23,444 nt of DNA. Origin: an uncultured Clostridia bacterium. Lineage in GTDB: Bacteria > Bacillota > Clostridia > Christensenellales > Aristaeellaceae. The stretch is taken from positions 1-23,444 of the forward strand of contig CALVTV010000066.1 of assembly GCA_944363005.1 (NCBI GenBank), read 5' to 3'. The position numbers and the translations under genes are program-made. The notes under the pieces were generated by a model, which saw only the letters and a program-made list of their open reading frames with translations, searched no databases and was not told the DNA's origin. Positions 1-6,865 of this stretch are shown here, in pieces (positions within the stretch are counted from its first letter, which is position 1; each line of letters begins with the position of its first letter).

Positions 1-176
1 TGCCGGGGCTTTCCGTGGATATTGCGCTGCATTGCAGCATGGGCGCCGCGTTCGCTGAGCCGGAAGACGATTATGCTTCGCTGTACCGCCGGGCCGATGT
101 TGCGCTCTATTACGTCAAGCGCCATGGACGCGACGGATACGCCTTTTACGAGAGTTTGCCGGAGGAAGACCGGTGA
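1..176 (+). CDS. GGDEF-domain protein, C-terminal fragment (5' end outside window)
   Basis: This is the last 57 codons of a gene that enters from the left, read in the frame starting at position 3 and stopping with TGA at 174-176. The translation carries the typical end of a GGDEF (diguanylate cyclase) domain: a beta-strand with SMGAAFAEP, then YASLYRRADVALYYVKRHGRDGY, which matches the conserved 'L..RAD.ALY..K..GR..Y' block. Known GGDEF domains make the second messenger cyclic di-GMP from two GTP. The GG(D/E)EF active-site loop and any sensor domain lie outside the window, so activity cannot be judged. The gene is followed by a strong terminator at 288-319, shared with the convergent phosphorylase gene. 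Confidence 0.85.
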   Translation, partial: PGLSVDIALHCSMGAAFAEPEDDYASLYRRADVALYYVKRHGRDGYAFYESLPEEDR

Positions 177-287
177 AGCGCTTTTTGCGCAGTTCAAAAC
201 GGACGGTACGCCGGAAGAACGGCGTTGTCCGCCGCAGGCGATACGCCTTTTGATGAAGGTTTTCAGCAAACTGCGCAATATATGACA

Positions 288-319
288 AAAACGCCCATCC
301 CCAACGGGATGGGCGTTTT
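288..319. terminator. Bidirectional intrinsic terminator between GGDEF gene and glgP
   Basis: A perfect 14-bp inverted repeat pairs 288-301 with 306-319 around a four-base loop (CAAC). The stem has a run of A at its left foot and a run of T at its right foot, so it can end transcripts from both directions. It lies just beyond the glgP stop (322-324, minus strand) and about 110 bases after the GGDEF stop. Confidence 0.9.
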
Positions 320-321
320 GA

Positions 322-2787
322 TCAGCGCTTCTTGGTGAGCGCCTGCAGGTGCCAGATCTTGTCGTTGTATTCCTGAATGGTGCGGTCGGAGGAGAAGACA
401 CCGGACTTGGCAACGTTGATGATCTCCTTGCGGGTCCAGCCCCTGCGATCCTGGTAGTCATGGCCCAGACGGCTCTGTGCCTGCTGGTAGGAGCCGAAGT
501 CCTTGAGCACCAGATACGGATCGGCCATGCCGCCGTTGTCGGAGAAGACCAGCGCGCGATACAGGCCCTCGAACATTCTCGGGTTTTCCGGCGTGAGGCT
601 GCCGTCAAAGAGCATATTCAGCGCGCGGCGCAGTTCGACATTCTCCTCGTAGATATCCAAGCTGCGGTAGGTGCCGGAGGCATAGATGGCCTCTACTTCC
701 TTGGAGCGCATGCCAAAGATGTAGCAGTTGTCCTCGCCGACAAGGTCCGCGATTTCGACGTTGGCGCCGTCGAGCGTGCCGATGGTCACCGCACCGTTCA
801 TCATGAACTTCATGTTGCCGGTGCCGCTGGCCTCCTTGGAGGCGGTGGAAAGCTGCTCGCTGACCTCGCTGGCCGGCATGAGCATTTCCGCGGTGGAGAC
901 GTTGTAGTTCTGCAGGAAGGCGATGCGGATCATCTTGCTGGCACGCGGATGGCTGGCCACCTTGGCAGCCAGCACGTTGATGAAGTGGATGATCTCCTTG
1001 GCGCGGCGGTAACCCGGGGCGGCCTTCGCGCCGAAGATGAACGTCCGCGGTACCATCGTGTAATTGGGATCGTCGCAGATGCGGTTGTAGAGCACGAGGA
1101 TGTGCAGCGCGTTGAGCAGCTGGCGCTTGTACTCGTGCAGGCGCTTGACCTGCACGTCAAACATCATCTCCGGGTCGAGCTCCAGGCCCTGGTGACGGTT
1201 GATCCAGCGGGAGAAGCGCGCCTTGTTCTCGTGCTTGATCTTGGCAAAGGTCTCCACGAAAGCGGCGTCGTCGGCGTAGGGCAGCAGCTTCTCCAGCTCC
1301 ATGGTGTCCTTGCGCCAGCCCTGGCCGATGGTCTCGTCCAGCAGCTGGGAGAGCGCCGGGTTGGCCAGCATCAGCCAGCGGCGCGGGGTGATGCCGTTGG
1401 TGATGGCCGTGAACTTCTCGGGCATGATCTTGTAGTAGTCGGCGAACGTGCTGCGCTTGAGGATTTCGCCGTGCAGCTGGGAAACGCCGTTGACCGCCTT
1501 GGAATAGGCGATGCACAGGTTGGCCATGTGCGCCTGATCGTAGGCGAGGATGGCCATGTGGCCGATGCGGTCCCACTCGCCGGGGAAGCGGTCAAACAGC
1601 TTCTGGCACAGGCGGCGGTTGAGCTCCTGCATGATCGCGTAAATGCGCGGCAGCGTTTCGCGCATCATGCTCTCGGGCCACTTTTCAAGCGCCTCGGCCA
1701 TGATGGTATGGTTGGTGTAAGCGACGCTCTCGCGGGTGATGCGCTCGGCCTCTTCCCAGGGCAGGCGCTCTTCGTCCACCAGAATGCGCATCAGCTCGGG
1801 AATGACCATGGCCGGGTGCGTATCGTTGATATGGAAGGCGACCTTCTCGGGCAGCTGGCGCATGTCCGTGCCGTAGACGCGCTTGAAGTCCTTGATGGCG
1901 TATTGCAGCGTCGCGGAGACGAGGAAGTATTCCTGCATCAGGCGCAGCTTTTTGCCGTTGTAGGTGTTGTCCTCCGGATAGAGCACCTTGGAAATCTGCG
2001 CGGCGATGGAGTCGCTCTCCTCGGTGGACCCGTTGTAATCGCCGGCGGAGAACTTCTCCAGGTTGAAGTTCTTGGGGAGCACGGCGCTCCACATGCGCAG
2101 GCGGTCCACGACGTCGCTGTTGTAGCCGACGATCGGCAGATCATAGGGCACGGCGATGACGTCCTCCGTGTTCTGCACGGAGACGTAATTGTAGCCGCCC
2201 ACCCAGTTTTCGACCAGCTGGCCGCCAAAATGGACGGTCACAGCGTCGCGCTGGGTCGGAATTTCCCAGGCGTTGCCGTAGGTCAGCCACTCGTCGGGCA
2301 CTTCTACCTGCTGGCCATCGACGATGCGCTGGCGGAACAGGCCGTACTCGTAGCGGATGGTGCAGCCCATGGCGGGGAGGTTGAGCGTGGCCAGGGAGTC
2401 GAGGAAGCAAGCCGCCAGGCGGCCCAGGCCGCCGTTGCCCAGCGCGGGTTCCGGCTCCTCATGGAGCACGCCGCGCAGCGTCAGCCCCAGCTCCGAGAAC
2501 GCCTCTTCGTATTCCTTGGTAGAGCAAAGGTTGAGCAGGTTGTTGTGCAGCCAGCGGCCAGTCAAAAACTCGATGGAAAGATAATACAGGCGCTTGGCCT
2601 TTTCGTTGCGGCGGGCTTCCTTTTCGAAGCGCCACTTGAGCATGATCTGGTCGCGCACCGTGGACGCCACGGCCGCATAGATCTGCTTGGGCGTCGCCTC
2701 CTCAATGGTGCAGCCGTAGTAGCGCAGCAGCTTGTTGAGGATGGATTCCTTGATGGTGTCCTTGGTGTACTCGTTCATCAGAGGCAT
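322..2787 (-). CDS. glgP: Glycogen/maltodextrin phosphorylase (GT35)
   Basis: The 821-residue product is a full-length alpha-glucan phosphorylase, which splits terminal glucose from glycogen or maltodextrin with phosphate to give glucose-1-phosphate in the cytoplasm. The family signature EASGTGNMKFMMNG contains the lysine that binds pyridoxal phosphate (K660 here), followed by GTLDGANVE. The N-terminal block YYLSIEFLTGR and the glycine-rich EPEPALGNGGLGRLAACFLDSL are also typical. The ATG at 2787 is chosen because GGGAGGG (2796-2802) lies 8 bases upstream; a second in-frame ATG three codons later is less well placed. The gene stands alone: no glycogen synthase, branching or debranching gene is in the window, so I cannot say whether glycogen or imported maltodextrin is the natural substrate. 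It has its own promoter at 2885-2913. Confidence 0.96.
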   Translation of the reverse strand: MPLMNEYTKDTIKESILNKLLRYYGCTIEEATPKQIYAAVASTVRDQIMLKWRFEKEARRNEKAKRLYYLSIEFLTGRWLHNNLLNLCSTKEYEEAFSELGLTLRGVLHEEPEPALGNGGLGRLAACFLDSLATLNLPAMGCTIRYEYGLFRQRIVDGQQVEVPDEWLTYGNAWEIPTQRDAVTVHFGGQLVENWVGGYNYVSVQNTEDVIAVPYDLPIVGYNSDVVDRLRMWSAVLPKNFNLEKFSAGDYNGSTEESDSIAAQISKVLYPEDNTYNGKKLRLMQEYFLVSATLQYAIKDFKRVYGTDMRQLPEKVAFHINDTHPAMVIPELMRILVDEERLPWEEAERITRESVAYTNHTIMAEALEKWPESMMRETLPRIYAIMQELNRRLCQKLFDRFPGEWDRIGHMAILAYDQAHMANLCIAYSKAVNGVSQLHGEILKRSTFADYYKIMPEKFTAITNGITPRRWLMLANPALSQLLDETIGQGWRKDTMELEKLLPYADDAAFVETFAKIKHENKARFSRWINRHQGLELDPEMMFDVQVKRLHEYKRQLLNALHILVLYNRICDDPNYTMVPRTFIFGAKAAPGYRRAKEIIHFINVLAAKVASHPRASKMIRIAFLQNYNVSTAEMLMPASEVSEQLSTASKEASGTGNMKFMMNGAVTIGTLDGANVEIADLVGEDNCYIFGMRSKEVEAIYASGTYRSLDIYEENVELRRALNMLFDGSLTPENPRMFEGLYRALVFSDNGGMADPYLVLKDFGSYQQAQSRLGHDYQDRRGWTRKEIINVAKSGVFSSDRTIQEYNDKIWHLQALTKKR

Positions 2788-2814
2788 AGAAAAAACCCTC
2801 CCAGTGTAATGATT

Positions 2815-2862
2815 GCGGGCTTGCCCGCACGGATTGAATCAGTATGCATGGGAAAGCATGCA
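2815..2862 (-). promoter_or_regulatory. Two inverted repeats in the glgP leader
   Basis: Between the predicted glgP transcription start (about 2878) and its ribosome binding site lie two short perfect inverted repeats. GCGGGC/GCCCGC is at 2815-2820 and 2823-2828. TGCATG/CATGCA is at 2845-2850 and 2857-2862, with a six-base spacer. The second resembles the size and symmetry of an operator half-site pair. No regulator can be named from it. Confidence 0.35.
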
Positions 2863-2884
2863 AATAGCAGTGTAGCCAACGCAC

Positions 2885-2913
2885 ATTATACCATAAAAAA
2901 GCAGGAGGAACAA
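2885..2913 (-). promoter_or_regulatory. glgP promoter (extended -10)
   Basis: On the minus strand there is a perfect TATAAT at 2885-2890, preceded directly by TGG, which makes an extended -10 (TGnTATAAT). A weak -35, TTGTTC, is at 2908-2913 with a 17-base spacer. The distance to the glgP start is about 95 bases. The block TTTTTATGGTATAAT recurs exactly upstream of the cell-wall cluster at 4597-4611. Confidence 0.75.
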
Positions 2914-3095
2914 GAAAAAATACGGCGATCTTCGCGCTTTCGGCGCATTGAAACATGCACTTTTTGGGAAAAAGGGGGAATTTTTGTGCAAAATGCGGTG
3001 TCCGGTGCGGTTTTGCGCGCATGGCAGAGGGCGGATGCCTTGCGCAGAACCGGCAAGCGCAGGCGTTTCCCGGCCACTATGCCGCGCAAAGGCGC
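2914..3095. other. Non-coding gap between glgP promoter and murA terminator
   Basis: About 180 bases between the glgP -35 region and the murA terminator. The short frames here have no plausible ribosome binding site or recognisable product. I see nothing else I can support. With the glgP leader and promoter, the full gene-free stretch is 2788-3141. Confidence 0.6.
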
Positions 3096-3135
3096 AAAAA
3101 AAGCCCGCTTGGGCGGCCCATGCCGCCCGAGCGGG
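3096..3135 (-). terminator. murA intrinsic terminator
   Basis: On the minus strand, directly after the murA stop, a long GC stem pairs CCCGCT (3104-3109) with AGCGGG (3130-3135) and GGGCGGC (3111-3117) with GCCGCCC (3122-3128), with one internal mismatch and a four-base loop. It is followed by seven T (complement of 3096-3102). Confidence 0.92.
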
Positions 3136-3141
3136 GAAGCC

Positions 3142-4413
3142 TCACTCGCGAACCCGGGAAATCCGGGCGCCCAAGCTGGCAAATTTCTGTTCCAGGTTTT
3201 CGTAACCGCGGTCGATGAAGTGCGTGTTGTAGATTTCGGTGGTGCCCTGCGCCATCAGGCCGGCGACGACAAGCGCCGCGCCCGCGCGCAAATCCGTGGC
3301 CTCTACGGCGGCGCCATGGAGCATCGGCACGCCCTCGATGACCGCCGTCTGCTCAAAGATGCGCACGCGCGCGCCCATGCGCTCCATCTCGGCGAGGTGG
3401 CGGAAGCGCGACTCGAAGATGTTCTCCACGACCGTGGAGGTGCCCGTCGCCGTGCACAGCAGTGCGCTCATCGGCTGCTGCAAGTCGGTCGGGAAACCGG
3501 GGTAAACCTGCGTTTTGAAGGTCACACCGCGATGCGCGCCCAGCGAACGCACGCGAATGGAATCGTCGTGCTCGTACACCTTGGCGCCCATCTCCAGCAG
3601 TTTGGCGGTCAGCGCCTCCATGTGCGTGGGGATGCAGCCGGTGATGGTCACGTCGCCGTGCGTCGCCGCGGCGGCAATCATCAGCGTACCGGTCTCGATC
3701 TGATCGGGAATCACGGCGTAAGGCCGGCGGGAGGCGAGCGTCTGCGTGCCGCGCACGCGGATGACGTCCGTTCCGGCGCCCTTGACCCGGCAGCCCATGG
3801 AGTTGAGGAAGTTCGCCAGGTCAACGATGTGCGGCTCTTTGGCCGCGTTGTAGATCGTGGTCGTGCCCTGTGCGCGCGAGGCGGCGAGCATCACGTTGAT
3901 GGTTCCGCCGACGGTGGCCATGTCCAAAAACACGTCCGCGCCGACGAGCGGATCGGCCTCCGCAATGACCGTGCCCCGCTGGGTATCCACGCGCGCACCG
4001 AGCGCGCGCATGCCCTTGATGTGCTGATCGATGGGCCGCCGGCCGATGTCGCATCCGCCGGGCAGCGGCACCTGTGCCCGGCCAAAGCGGGCCAGCAGCG
4101 CACCAATATAATAGGAAGAAGCCCGCATGCGCCGGCACAGATCCAGCGGCACATCCGTGCGGTTGATCGAACTGGCATCCACCTGCATGAGCCCCTCGGC
4201 CGGGTCCCAATCCACGCGCGCGCCTAGATAGCGCAGCGTTTCCACGCTGACGTGAACGTCCTCGATGTTGGGCAGGTTCTCGATCACGCAGGGCGTGGAA
4301 CTGAGAATGGTGGCCGGGATGATGGCGACGGATGTGTTCTTGCCACCGCTCACGCGCACGGTGCCCTCCAAGCGCTCTCCGCCGACGATGAGCATTCTCT
4401 CTTCCTGAGCCAT
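3142..4413 (-). CDS. murA: UDP-N-acetylglucosamine 1-carboxyvinyltransferase
   Basis: This 423-residue enzyme transfers enolpyruvate from phosphoenolpyruvate to UDP-GlcNAc, the first committed step of peptidoglycan precursor synthesis in the cytoplasm. The length is normal for the family. The N-terminal GGKN motif (K25, N26) and the loop GGCDIGRRPIDQH with the catalytic cysteine (C121) are intact; MurA enzymes with cysteine at this place are normally fosfomycin-sensitive. The start at 4413 is chosen because AGGAGGAGG (4420-4428) lies six bases upstream; a frame beginning at 4464 would start before the ribosome binding site. The gene has a strong promoter (4477-4505) and its own terminator (3096-3135), so it is probably monocistronic. 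It is transcribed away from the SEDS/PBP cluster, also concerned with wall synthesis. Confidence 0.97.
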   Translation of the reverse strand: MAQEERMLIVGGERLEGTVRVSGGKNTSVAIIPATILSSTPCVIENLPNIEDVHVSVETLRYLGARVDWDPAEGLMQVDASSINRTDVPLDLCRRMRASSYYIGALLARFGRAQVPLPGGCDIGRRPIDQHIKGMRALGARVDTQRGTVIAEADPLVGADVFLDMATVGGTINVMLAASRAQGTTTIYNAAKEPHIVDLANFLNSMGCRVKGAGTDVIRVRGTQTLASRRPYAVIPDQIETGTLMIAAAATHGDVTITGCIPTHMEALTAKLLEMGAKVYEHDDSIRVRSLGAHRGVTFKTQVYPGFPTDLQQPMSALLCTATGTSTVVENIFESRFRHLAEMERMGARVRIFEQTAVIEGVPMLHGAAVEATDLRAGAALVVAGLMAQGTTEIYNTHFIDRGYENLEQKFASLGARISRVRE

Positions 4414-4476
4414 TCGTGTCCTCCTCCTGCTGTGGTGAAATCGGGCGTGCATGCCGCCCATCATCTCAATTCATAT

Positions 4477-4505
4477 ATTATACACAGACACCCCCCTTTT
4501 GGCAA
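4477..4505 (-). promoter_or_regulatory. murA promoter
   Basis: On the minus strand TTGCCA (4500-4505) and a perfect TATAAT (4477-4482) are separated by exactly 17 bases. The -35 matches consensus at five of six positions. The predicted leader is about 57 bases. Confidence 0.88.
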
Positions 4506-4553
4506 GCTGCGGCCATGGATTTCGTAAAATTGGATTTGGCCGGTCAAAACACA

Positions 4554-4571
4554 GGAAAAGTTTTCTTTTCC
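4554..4571. promoter_or_regulatory. Perfect inverted repeat between the divergent cell-wall promoters
   Basis: GGAAAAG (4554-4560) and CTTTTCC (4565-4571) flank TTTT. It sits between the murA promoter and the promoter of the FHA/SEDS/PBP cluster, 35-50 bases upstream of the latter's -10. It lacks a downstream T-run, so it is more likely a protein-binding site than a terminator. No known regulator is implied. Confidence 0.4.
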
Positions 4572-4602
4572 GGGATGATTTGTCCACGCCGGTTCGTTTT
4601 TA

Positions 4603-4611
4603 TGGTATAAT
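4603..4611 (+). promoter_or_regulatory. Extended -10 promoter of the FHA/SEDS/PBP cluster
   Basis: TGGTATAAT is a perfect -10 (4606-4611) with the extended TGn element. A -35 at normal spacing is poor; the best match, TTGTCC at 4580-4585, would need a 20-base spacer. Transcription would start near 4618, giving a leader of about 66 bases. Confidence 0.72.
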
Positions 4612-4617
4612 CGGAGG

Positions 4618-4682
4618 GAAACGCTGTTTCACGCCGGGGGAGGAACCTCCGGCGACCATGCTTCCAGGTAGGAGGTTCCCCC
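4618..4682 (+). promoter_or_regulatory. Structured leader that can bury the ribosome binding site
   Basis: The predicted transcript begins with a small hairpin, GAAAC/GTTTC (4618-4622 with 4626-4630). Next, GGAACCTCC (4642-4650) is fully complementary to GGAGGTTCC (4671-4679). After one bulged A (4641), GGG (4638-4640) pairs with CCC (4680-4682), giving a 12-bp stem with a 20-base loop. This stem contains nearly the whole Shine-Dalgarno AGGAGG (4670-4675). The same CCTCC can instead pair with the nearby GGAGG at 4639-4643, which would free the ribosome site. The two pairings exclude each other. Pairing is seen in the sequence; a regulatory role is inferred. Confidence 0.55.
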
Positions 4683-4687
4683 GGTGA
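4658..4687 (+). CDS. Possible nine-codon leader peptide (MLPGRRFPR)
   Basis: An ATG at 4658 opens a frame of nine codons that runs through the Shine-Dalgarno of the next gene. Its TGA stop (4685-4687) overlaps the GTG start of that gene (4684-4686). A GGAGG at 4639-4643 lies 14 bases upstream, rather far for a good ribosome binding site. If translated, the ribosome would open the stem at 4638-4682 and finish exactly at the downstream start, which would suit translational coupling. A frame this short can occur by chance. Confidence 0.3.
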   Translation: MLPGRRFPR

Positions 4688-5343
4688 CACAGGCTTGGTA
4701 TCAGGTATTGGCACTTCTCTTCGGTTTTGTGAGCGCGGCGGTGGCCGTGGTCTGCGTGCTGCTGGCCCTTCGGGCGTTTGTGGGCGAGCGCAGGCTTTAC
4801 CGGCGCGTGCGCCGCGGGTTGCCCGGGAGCGGGGCGGCGGGCGTGTTGCGCGTGCTCAGCGCGGGCCATAAGCGCCTGCCCGCCGGAACGGAGATCTTTG
4901 TGCCGTATGAAGGCACGCTCGGCTCCGCGCACAGCTGCGACGTGTGCATCCCCTACCGCAAGGTGCATCTGCGCTCGGCCTTTTTCTGGATGCAGCGCGA
5001 CGGGCTTCACATGGTGGCGCTGCATCGGGACGGGTTTCACGTCGATGATGTGCCTGTGGAACCGGGCGACGAGGCGGTCATGGGCGACGGGGCGATGGTC
5101 ACCGTCGGGGAACTGAAGATGGTCCTGCGCCTGCGCGGGGTGTCGAGCGCCTCGGCAGAGCCGGTGAGCGGGCCCTATGTGACCTCGGCGCGCCGCAGCA
5201 AGGCCCAAAAGGGCCGGGGCGACGGCTTGGGCGCGCCGGGCAAGGGCGAAATGCGCAGGGAGAAAAAACTCGAGGAGAAGAAGCGCAAGCAGGCGGAAAA
5301 AGCCCAAACCCGAAAGGGAAAAGACAGCGATGCGCGGAGGTGA
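4684..5343 (+). CDS. Membrane-anchored FHA-like protein of the SEDS/PBP cluster
   Basis: The 219-residue product has one N-terminal membrane segment (about residues 8-30), a basic stretch, an FHA-like beta-rich region (about 70-150) and a charged tail rich in Lys, Arg and Glu (about 165-219). FHA domains normally bind phosphothreonine, and FHA proteins beside SEDS and PBP genes are known from Actinobacteria and Firmicutes. Here the usual binding residues are changed: the Gly-Arg pair is G80-S81, the Ser-x-x-His motif reads H95-x-x-S98, and the NG turn is DG. Phosphothreonine binding is therefore doubtful, and a scaffold role is an inference. The start is GTG at 4684, with AGGAGG (4670-4675) eight bases upstream. 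The stop lies four bases before the next start, so the two genes are tightly coupled. Confidence 0.72.
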   Translation: MTQAWYQVLALLFGFVSAAVAVVCVLLALRAFVGERRLYRRVRRGLPGSGAAGVLRVLSAGHKRLPAGTEIFVPYEGTLGSAHSCDVCIPYRKVHLRSAFFWMQRDGLHMVALHRDGFHVDDVPVEPGDEAVMGDGAMVTVGELKMVLRLRGVSSASAEPVSGPYVTSARRSKAQKGRGDGLGAPGKGEMRREKKLEEKKRKQAEKAQTRKGKDSDARR

Positions 5344-5347
5344 ATGC

Positions 5348-6847
5348 ATGACCGGCAAACGGCAGGTGTATACGGCGCGGGCGAAGCAGAGCGGGGAGGA
5401 GACGAAGCCGCGCAAAAAGCGCGAGCCGCAGGATTCCCCTGCGCGGCGCACGCGGGGAGCAACCCGGCGCGCACCGGAGGAGAAGACGGAAGAGACGGCG
5501 CTCAAACGCGCGCAGGAGCGGCGCGCAGCGCCCGCCGCGCGCAGGCAAAAGCGCGAGCGGGAAAAAGCCGGAACGATGGCGCGCGAACGCAAGCGGGTGT
5601 TGGTGCGCTCGGGCGGATTCGGGGTGATGCTCATCGCCCTGTTGACGGCGGTTTTCGATGCGCTGGGGCTGCTGCTTTGCGCGGTGCGCACGGAGGGCGT
5701 GCTTGACGCGCAGGCGCTCACCATGATCGCGGTGATGGCACCGCTGGCGCTTTTGACCACGGCGCTGTTGCCGCGGGTGGCGCCGGTCGATCCCCTGCTG
5801 ATGGCGCTGACCAACTTTTTATGCGGGGTGAGCGTGGTCATCCTGTATACCGTCTCCCCGGACCGCGGCGTGCGGCAGATGGTCTTTTACGTGGCGGGCC
5901 TGTTTGTCATGCTGGTGATGGCGCTGGTCGTCTCCCGGCTGCACCGCTGGCATGGGCTGACGCTGCTGGCGATGGTGCTGGGCATTGGCGCGCTGATCCT
6001 GCCGCTGGCGTTCGGCGAATGGAACTACGGTGCGAAGAACTGGGTTTCCCTGCCGCTGATCGGCTCCTTTCAGCCCAGCGAGCTGGTCAAGCTCTCGCTG
6101 CTTCTGGCGCTGGCGTATTACTTCGGCGCGCACCGAACCGTATTGCAGATGATGCCGGCGCTGCTGTTCGCGGCGGCCTGCCTGGGGCTGCTGATGCTTC
6201 AGCGCGATCTGGGCACGGCGCTCATCTATTACCTGACGACGTTGGCGCTGTTTTACGTCGCCTGCGGCAATATGCCGCTCACGGCCCTGGGCCTGGGCGG
6301 CGGCGTGGCGGCGGCTGTGCTCGGTTACCAGATGTTCGCGCACGTGAAGGTGCGCGTGGCCATGTGGCAAAACCCCTGGAGCGACGCGCTGGACAAGGGA
6401 TATCAGATCATTCAGGCGCTGCTGGCGATCGGTTCGGGCGGGCTCTTTGGCGTGGGCCTGGGGCAGGGCACGCCGGAAAAGATCCCCGCGTATTACAACG
6501 ACTTCATCTTCGCCGTCGTCTGCGAACAGCTGGGCATCGTGTTCGGCATCTGCCTGATCGCGGTGTATGTGCTGCTCGTGCTGCGCGGGATCGAGGTGAG
6601 CATGCGCTCGCGCCGCTCGTTTGACCTGCTGCTGGGCTGCGGGGTGATGATGCTGCTGGGCGTGCAGACGTTCATGATCGTCGCGGGCGTCATCAAAATG
6701 ATCCCCCTGACGGGCGTGACGATGCCGTTTATGAGCTATGGCGGCTCCTCGCTGATCTCCTGCATGGCCATGATGGGCATGATGCACGGCATCAGCGGCC
6801 GCACCCGTGAGGAGATGGAAGAAGAAATCCTCACGGCGCGCGCGTGA
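5348..6847 (+). CDS. SEDS family peptidoglycan glycosyltransferase (RodA/FtsW/SpoVE)
   Basis: This 499-residue polytopic protein belongs to the SEDS family, which polymerises lipid II into glycan strands together with a class B PBP. Family signs are GAKNWVSLPLIGSFQPSELVK (conserved W232), PWSDALDKGYQIIQALLAIG, and YYNDFIFAVVCEQLG, where D385 matches the essential aspartate of the TDF motif (Thr is Asn here). The C-terminal MPFMSYGGSS is also typical. The start at 5348 has GGAGG (5336-5340) seven bases upstream; an in-frame ATG at 5330 lies before that site. Residues 1-87 form a long Arg/Lys/Glu/Ala-rich, probably disordered cytoplasmic extension that most family members lack. The protein is likely partnered by the PBP encoded 18 bases downstream. 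RodA and FtsW cannot be told apart from this window. Confidence 0.93.
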   Translation: MTGKRQVYTARAKQSGEETKPRKKREPQDSPARRTRGATRRAPEEKTEETALKRAQERRAAPAARRQKREREKAGTMARERKRVLVRSGGFGVMLIALLTAVFDALGLLLCAVRTEGVLDAQALTMIAVMAPLALLTTALLPRVAPVDPLLMALTNFLCGVSVVILYTVSPDRGVRQMVFYVAGLFVMLVMALVVSRLHRWHGLTLLAMVLGIGALILPLAFGEWNYGAKNWVSLPLIGSFQPSELVKLSLLLALAYYFGAHRTVLQMMPALLFAAACLGLLMLQRDLGTALIYYLTTLALFYVACGNMPLTALGLGGGVAAAVLGYQMFAHVKVRVAMWQNPWSDALDKGYQIIQALLAIGSGGLFGVGLGQGTPEKIPAYYNDFIFAVVCEQLGIVFGICLIAVYVLLVLRGIEVSMRSRRSFDLLLGCGVMMLLGVQTFMIVAGVIKMIPLTGVTMPFMSYGGSSLISCMAMMGMMHGISGRTREEMEEEILTARA

Positions 6848-6865
6848 GGGAAGGGACGTGGTCGT

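Noticed and set aside
173..253. A 26-codon GTG frame overlapping the GGDEF stop
   Set aside because: It has no ribosome binding site, is very Arg-rich and is too short to support without comparison to other genomes.
349..4227. A plus-strand open frame of 1292 codons opposite glgP and murA
   Set aside because: It is antisense to two clear full-length genes and crosses their terminator and promoter region. Its composition (rich in His, Val, Gly, Ala, Arg, Asp) is what GC-rich codon use produces on the opposite strand, and it shows no domain.
4600..5841. A minus-strand frame of 413 codons opposite the FHA-like and SEDS genes
   Set aside because: Its composition is repetitive Arg/Ala/Ser/Pro, it has no motif, and it is antisense to a well-supported operon.
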